Assembly (NCBI RefSeq): GCF_001704415.2
Contig: NC_030811.1
Location: 52,007,591 to 52,071,590, forward strand
Reading direction: 5' to 3'
DNA from: Capra hircus
Taxonomy: Eukaryota; Chordata; Mammalia; Artiodactyla; Bovidae
DNA length: 64,000 nt
Shown: piece after piece, positions 59,153-64,000 of the stretch
Layout: every line of letters begins with the position of its first letter
Numbering within the stretch: position 1 is the stretch's first letter
Translations under genes and position numbers: made by a program
Notes under the pieces: model-generated
Seen by the model: only the letters and a program-made list of their open reading frames with translations
Told to the model about the DNA's origin: nothing
Database searches by the model: none

Positions 59153-60534
59153 CCAGAGCTCCACAATTATCATCATGATGGAGCTCTTGCTTCCAGACTT
59201 TTTTCTCTTTTCTGTGGTCTAAATCAAAAGGCTGGTTGGTTAGGAGGCTACAAAAGATACAAGAGGTTCTCTGGACTTACAAGAGCTCGGACTTTCCTCA
59301 CAGAGGCAAAGAACCTGAATTCATTTCAAGAAAGACATACTGACCTCTTGTCATGCACTAACTACATAAGGAAAATTCTAAGTCAGTAGATTCACAACTG
59401 AGCAGCAAAGACCACACAGTTCACAATCAACAATAATCCAAGACAGACTGGGATCCTGTGCCAACCTAGAGGACTATACTGACTGCTGGAGAAACAAAAC
59501 AGGATTCCCAGGGAGCATCAGAGAAACTTCTTGCAAGGAAATTTTACACAAGTCTTGAACTAAATATACAGTCAGAAAAGGTGAGAAAATGGTGAATCAG
59601 AAAATGGACTGAGCAGGAGCAGAGATGGGAGCAAGAAGTGTGCCTAGAACTCTGCATGAAGAGTCTTGCAATTCAGATCAGGCCCACGTCCTGGAAGGTT
59701 TAAAATGTTCTCCAAAAGTCTGCACTTTATCCTGTGAAAAACAGAGAGCCTTAGAAGGAATAAACTGATACGTTCCATGTTTTAGAAAAATAACTGGGGG
59801 GTGATGTGGAAAATGGGGGGAAAAAATGGAAGAAAGAAGTATAAGAGTTGGTGAAAGCAGAAATGGAAATACATAATTTTTTTTCTTGTGTACAGAGCTG
59901 ATGGCCTCATTACCAAAAGGAAGTAACTAGAAAATGAAAAGGGTTTGACAGGCAAGAAAAGGAGGTCTGCTTCTGATGTGTGGGCAGACATTTTGCAGAA
60001 GCAAGACAACTCAAAGGAAGAAGAGATAAAGGGCTCAGGACACAGATAGGGACTGCAGCACTGGAGATTCCCACCAAAATGCCACATTCCAGCAGGCACT
60101 GGAAGCAGACCATGTACCAAAAACCAAACAACGATATACAGCAAAAACCTGGCCATCCTGAGTCAAAACTTGGTTATTACATTAACTCAGCCAATTCACC
60201 AGAAAGTAATGACTGAGGAGGAAAAACAAACAAACAAAAAAAGAGTACTGATTGAGGACCTAGTAAACCTAGTAGAATTCTGCTAGGGATAAAGAAAAGC
60301 CAGAGGCTGCACTGCATCTGAAACCAAGTAATTGGTAAATTTCACAAGAGAGTGAATATGAAAGATTGGGACAAAAAGAAACCTGAGTCCAAAGAGTCCC
60401 CGAGTTTAGTGTTTTAAATGATTTGCTACCCAAGTCTCTGAGGCTCACTATTGTAATTATTCTCCCATTGGAATCCCTGCTTCCAATTCTTGGTGTTGCC
60501 AAGAATTATACTGCAACTCCCCCACACAAGTCAA
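59153..60534. other. Unique intronic DNA
   Basis: Nothing confidently recognised; an (AAAC)n-like tract at 60225-60245. Confidence 0.35.
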
Positions 60535-60690
60535 AATGCCACCTTTCAATGTTAGCTGTATAACCTCTTTAAGTCTTAGTTTTTTTCATCTACAATTTTG
60601 GTAAGGATAGTACTTTTGCATGAGGGTTGAAATGAGGATTAAATAAGCAATGTGTTAGGTGTAGGTACTAGTTGGTTCTTTAGCCCATAG
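60535..60690 (+). repeat. MIR SINE fragment
   Basis: 'tataacctctttaagtctta', 'catctacaattttggtaagg', 'tgaaatgaggattaaataag' in MIR order. Confidence 0.65.
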
Positions 60691-60797
60691 AATATTTTGA
60701 AATCGAACTCTGCAGTGTTGTGGATTATCTTCATCTTATAGTCAGTGGTCTTATGATACATAGAAAATCTGAGAACTCATCATTCATATAATGAAGA

Positions 60798-61010
60798 GGG
60801 CTTCCCTGGTGGCTCAGAGGTTAAAGCGTCTGCCTGCAATGCGGGAGACCTGGATTCAATCCCTGGGTCAGGAAGATCCCCTGGAGAAGGAAATGGCAAC
60901 CAACTCCAGTACTCTTGCCTGGAGAATCCCATGGACGGAGGAGCCTGGTGGGCTATAGTCCATGGGGTTGCGAAGAGTCGGACAAGACTGAGCGACTTCA
61001 CTTTCTTTTT
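60798..61010 (+). mobile_element. Bov-tA SINE, full length
   Basis: tRNA head GGGCTTCCCTGGTGGCTCAG, B-box-like GGATTCAATCC at 60852-60862, and complete body to 'caagactgagcgacttcact'. Little diverged. First member of an inverted SINE pair. Confidence 0.95.
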
Positions 61011-61044
61011 TCATCAAGTAGTCATTTCCCCCTTTTTCCTTTAT

Positions 61045-61260
61045 GAAAAAAGTGAAAGTGTTAGTCACTCAGTTGTGTCTGACTCTCTGTGACCCCCCAG
61101 ACTGTAGCCTACTAGGCTCCTCTGTCCATGGAATTCACCAGGCAAGAATACTGGAGTGGGTAGCTATTCCCTTCTCCAGAGTATCTTCCCCACCCAGGGA
61201 TCTTCCCCAGGTTTCCTGTATTGCAGGCAGATTCTTTATTGTCTGAGCCCACCAGCTAAG
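61045..61260 (-). mobile_element. Bov-tA SINE, full length, reversed
   Basis: Reversed: 'gtgaaagtgttagtcactca' at the left, tRNA head ('attgtctgagcccaccagct') at the right. Probable target duplication at 61029-61044 and 61261-61276 (16 bp, two differences). Confidence 0.93.
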
Positions 61261-61289
61261 CCCCTTCTTCCTTCATAATGCTTAGGAAC

Positions 61290-61660
61290 ATGGCTGACTG
61301 GTAAAAAAGACTACATTTCCCAGCATTCCTTGAGCCAGGTGCAGCCCTATGACTAAGGCCTTGTCAATAGGACTTAAGACTTCTGGGAAGCCCCTTTAAA
61401 GTCATGAGCCTTTCTTTGTGGTATTTTCCCCTCCTGCATCTAATCTGGATATGAAATAATTTGGGGAACAGAAGTCATACATGGCTAAGCAACACAATAG
61501 GAGCCTGGATCCCTAATCCCATGAGGCCCACCACCACTCTGACCCCCTCCAGACTTCCTGAAAGTGAAAGAAAGAAACTCTTCCACCTGAGGCACTGCTA
61601 TGCAGGGTTTTCCAGTTACATGAAGCCAAACCAAATCTGAACAAAACAGCTGGAATGCTG
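61290..61660. repeat. Ancient interspersed repeat, family unassigned (LTR-like)
   Basis: 'gactacatttcccagcattc' then 'gcagccctatgactaaggcc' and 'aataggagcctggatcccta' match a widespread mammalian repeat phrase that I associate with old ERVL/MaLR-type LTRs; not certain. Confidence 0.4.
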
Positions 61661-62849
61661 GTTTATTTTGTTGGACTCAAAGTTCTAATCTGAACTATGT
61701 AATATTTTATGTCTTGCCTTTTTTTTTTTTTTTAAGATTCTTTAAAAATTCTCTTTAAAAATATACCAGCTGATGAAAACAAAATCAGAGTAAAATTACA
61801 CTCACATCATCACACCATCTGTGGCTCACTCTTAGCCTGGGATAATTAAAAGAATGGGAAAAAGAAGAAGGGAAAACCATTATGTCAAATTAAGGCTCCT
61901 CTGCTGGCTTTAGGACTTTCTCTAGGATTGCTTATTAGTGGGCAATAATGAAGCAAATTGCACATGCATATTACTTCTGAGTTATGAACAATGCAACCAG
62001 CAGTAACCTTTGAAGCTGTCAGGATCTTTTCAGGCAAGCAATTAAAGTGAAAAATGAGAGTGTGCACAACTTCCATCACCCAATACTACATGTAACAACA
62101 TCACCTACAAACACTGACATAAGAGTGTGACTCGGTCTGAATATTTATTAATGCAGATCTGTTCCCATTTGTTCCTTTTTTTCCCTGTAACCCATTCCAT
62201 CCCCACCTGCCAATTTTTTTTTTTCCACTTCTTTAAAGGGCAGCTCTGACATCATGAATTATATTTACCTGAAACCTACATGCACTATGACATCCCTCTC
62301 ATCTTCACCTCAGGAAGGTTCCTTCCTAATCCCCTGACCAAAATAAAAATTTAGGGCAAGCGTGGATTCTAGAGAAGAAAAAGTAGATAAGGAAGTAAGC
62401 TCCGATTAGGAAAACACAAAATCAAGATTATAATAATTAACGTTAACAACTGATATTTACACAAGGCTAAATATGTCAAGCATTGCATGCTAGGCACTGA
62501 AGGCCCTTCAGTCACCCATCAAAGTCCCAGCTCTCAAGTAGACCAGACTCTGGAGGATGACTTACACTGATCTGTAATAAAAATGGGCTGATGTTAAAAA
62601 AAAAAAAATCTGACTTTCTGCTGAAGTGTAGAAATCACTCCTTGCTTACATATGTTTCATGATTTAACTACTTGGAAGGACTTCGAGAAAAGGCAGGAAT
62701 AAACAGAGGTGAGCCACTTGGAATAGGTTTTTCCAAGCAGAGAAGAAAGCCTTGTGCTGAGTCTGAAGATGTGAGGCTTATGGGTCCTATAAGCAAGTTT
62801 GTCTCATATGGTTTCAGTCATTTCTATGCCACCAAGTACCTAGAGACCA
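61661..62849. other. Unique intronic DNA with a candidate conserved block
   Basis: A T15 tract at 61719-61733 begins it. 61760-62170 is repeat-free and motif-rich (see next entry). Nothing else is recognised. Confidence 0.4.
61760..62170. promoter_or_regulatory. Candidate conserved non-coding element
   Basis: CpG-poor, repeat-free, with clustered AT-core motifs: GGGATAATTAAAAG near 61840, GGGCAATAATGAAGC near 61939, an octamer-like ATGCATAT near 61965, and GAATATTTATTAATGC near 62139. Inferred from texture only. Confidence 0.35.
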
Positions 62850-62985
62850 GTGATTCTTTGTCAACTAGAACCGCTCACTAGTATCACCTGGGTAGCTTTC
62901 AAATATTCTGATGCCTAAAACCAATCTCCAAAAATTCTAACATGCAATCAGAAAAGGGATGAAGATCTGGTTTAGAAAGTCATTA
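62850..62985 (+). mobile_element. MER5-type hAT-Charlie remnant
   Basis: 'gtatcacctgggtagctttc' followed by 'aaatattctgatgcctaaaa' and 'ccaatctccaaaaattctaa' is the usual MER5-like phrase; terminal repeats decayed. Confidence 0.55.
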
Positions 62986-64000
62986 AATCAGTTTGCATTT
63001 TTCCCCCAAACAAAAAACACACTGTAAAACTGTAAATGATTTATTGAAAATAATTAGAAAGTTTTATAAATAAATCCAAGTCTGTGAATTCAGACTTAAG
63101 GCTCAGGTTTTCACCATCCCCACCCCAATCTTTAAATTTTATAAAGAAAGTGCTAAGCTTAATGATTATGTTGACTATTAGTATCACATATTTTTAAAAG
63201 CAAGTCACAACCAACCAAACACCAACAATCTTTGAATTGTGAGCGATTTTTATCTACTCAATAAGAGCATTCTGGCAAGCCCTCTTACTGGGAACTCCCC
63301 CATCCCCTCCTCCACAGCCTTTTATTTTTGGTCACTGATTTTCTTCATAGTATGTTCCTAAAATAGTAAGACTGCATTCCTCGAAGTATTCTATGGCTCA
63401 GAATTTTCTGTCATTCACGTTGGCCCCAACCAGTGCAGTTTTCCTTGCTGTTATTATTCACCTCACTTAGAAATCAGGTCATAACCAAGCATAATCGTTG
63501 TGCATTTTGGAAGCCAGTTAAGGATTTGGCAAAAGGAATCGCCCTCATTACTTCTCATCTCCCAGGGAGGCAGAGGCAGGAGAGAAACAACTGAACATCT
63601 GGACTTGGAGTGACCTGGCTGTTCTGCCTGAAAGCCATCAAACATAGGGCCCACATCAGTTACAGTTCACTGGGGTGGATGGCTGATCTGCAAAGCTCTG
63701 CCTGGCAGGCTTTGGGATCCCTCGCGGCGTCTCTGTGCCCAGATAGCAGCCAGGAACAGGGCGTGCAGGCTCCAGGGCCACAAAGGTCGTACGAATGTCG
63801 GGGATCCATTCCTCCCCGACCTGCACGGGTTGTGCACTCCTTCTACTTGCTAATGAGGAGGGGCACATGCTGGGCTGTCCACAGATCAGGCTCGCCGATG
63901 GTGTGAATCTGGGCCTGGAAGGCCCAGGCACATGGCAGATGGCCCCTGGAATTCTTGGCTTCTGTGGAATAACGTCTGGGAAGCAACTCCAGACTTCCTG
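62986..64000. other. Unique intronic DNA, CpG-enriched at the end
   Basis: No repeat recognised. From about 63715 to 63975 there are roughly a dozen CpGs in 260 bp, clearly above the rest of the window. Overlapping small frames on both strands have no domain. Confidence 0.4.

Larger units (their letters stand above)
52158..64000 (-). other. JAZF1: JAZF1 intron 1 (3' part, continues beyond window end)
   Basis: Everything right of the exon is the distal part of the first intron, which is nearly 200 kb in human. The first exon, with the N-terminal zinc finger, must lie beyond position 64000. In human, type 2 diabetes association signals lie in this intron, but I cannot map them onto this window by eye. 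Confidence 0.85.

Noticed and set aside
1..64000. CRISPR array, prophage, operon or toxin-antitoxin system
   Set aside because: Regularly spaced identical repeats and compact gene clusters are absent. Scattered similar segments are dispersed SINEs/LINEs of a mammalian genome.

Overview
The window is nuclear DNA from a ruminant (pecoran, most likely a bovid). The diagnostic evidence is the dense scatter of ruminant-specific retroposons: BovB (RTE) LINEs, the BovB-derived SINEs Bov-A/Bov-A2 and Bov-tA, and a ruminant-type endogenous retrovirus LTR. Around them lie older mammalian repeats (MIR, L2, old L1, MER5/MER20-type hAT). There are no bacterial-style operons, and nearly all open reading frames are chance frames or read through SINEs.

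One real protein-coding segment was found. A 73-bp exon lies on the minus strand at 52085-52157, with a good acceptor and donor. It encodes TDPRVLEKQELQQPTYVA followed by LSYIN, which I recognise as JAZF1 (243-aa C2H2 zinc-finger co-regulator, also called TIP27), exon 2. The window is therefore an internal slice of the large JAZF1 gene read right to left. Positions 52158-64000 are the 3' end of intron 1, and 1-52084 are the 5' part of intron 2. Exons 1 and 3 were looked for and not seen, which fits the known very large introns 1 and 2.

Layout: 1-5 kb is mostly unique intron, with an AT-rich, homeodomain-motif-rich block (about 1985-2905) that looks like a conserved non-coding element. At 5.2-6.0 kb there is a Bov-A copy next to a retroviral LTR (no partner LTR or internal region seen) with a visible TATA box, poly(A) signal and tandem repeats. 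From 7 to 23 kb there is a mix of unique intron with Bov-tA, MER5A, MIR and L2 copies and one BovB. At 24.7-26.5 kb lies a broken BovB reverse transcriptase carrying a nested Bov-A2. The 27-34 kb part holds unique intron plus old L1. The 34-35 kb part contains a palindromic CRE. At 35.8-37.3 kb an ancient DNA transposon is split by a BovB. The 38-46 kb part is L2/MIR/SINE-rich. At 46.7-50.4 kb there are Bov-A2 copies, a long antisense L1, and a second antisense L1 split by a BovB. From 50.4 to 55.6 kb is largely repeat-free DNA around the exon. The 55.6-64 kb part carries L2, MER20, an inverted pair of Bov-tA SINEs and two further candidate conserved blocks.

I see no new gene system. The points of interest are the short exon itself, the candidate regulatory blocks in the introns, the retained LTR promoter signals and the datable nested insertions. 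Repeat family names are from pattern recognition alone and boundaries are usually good to about 5-30 bp.
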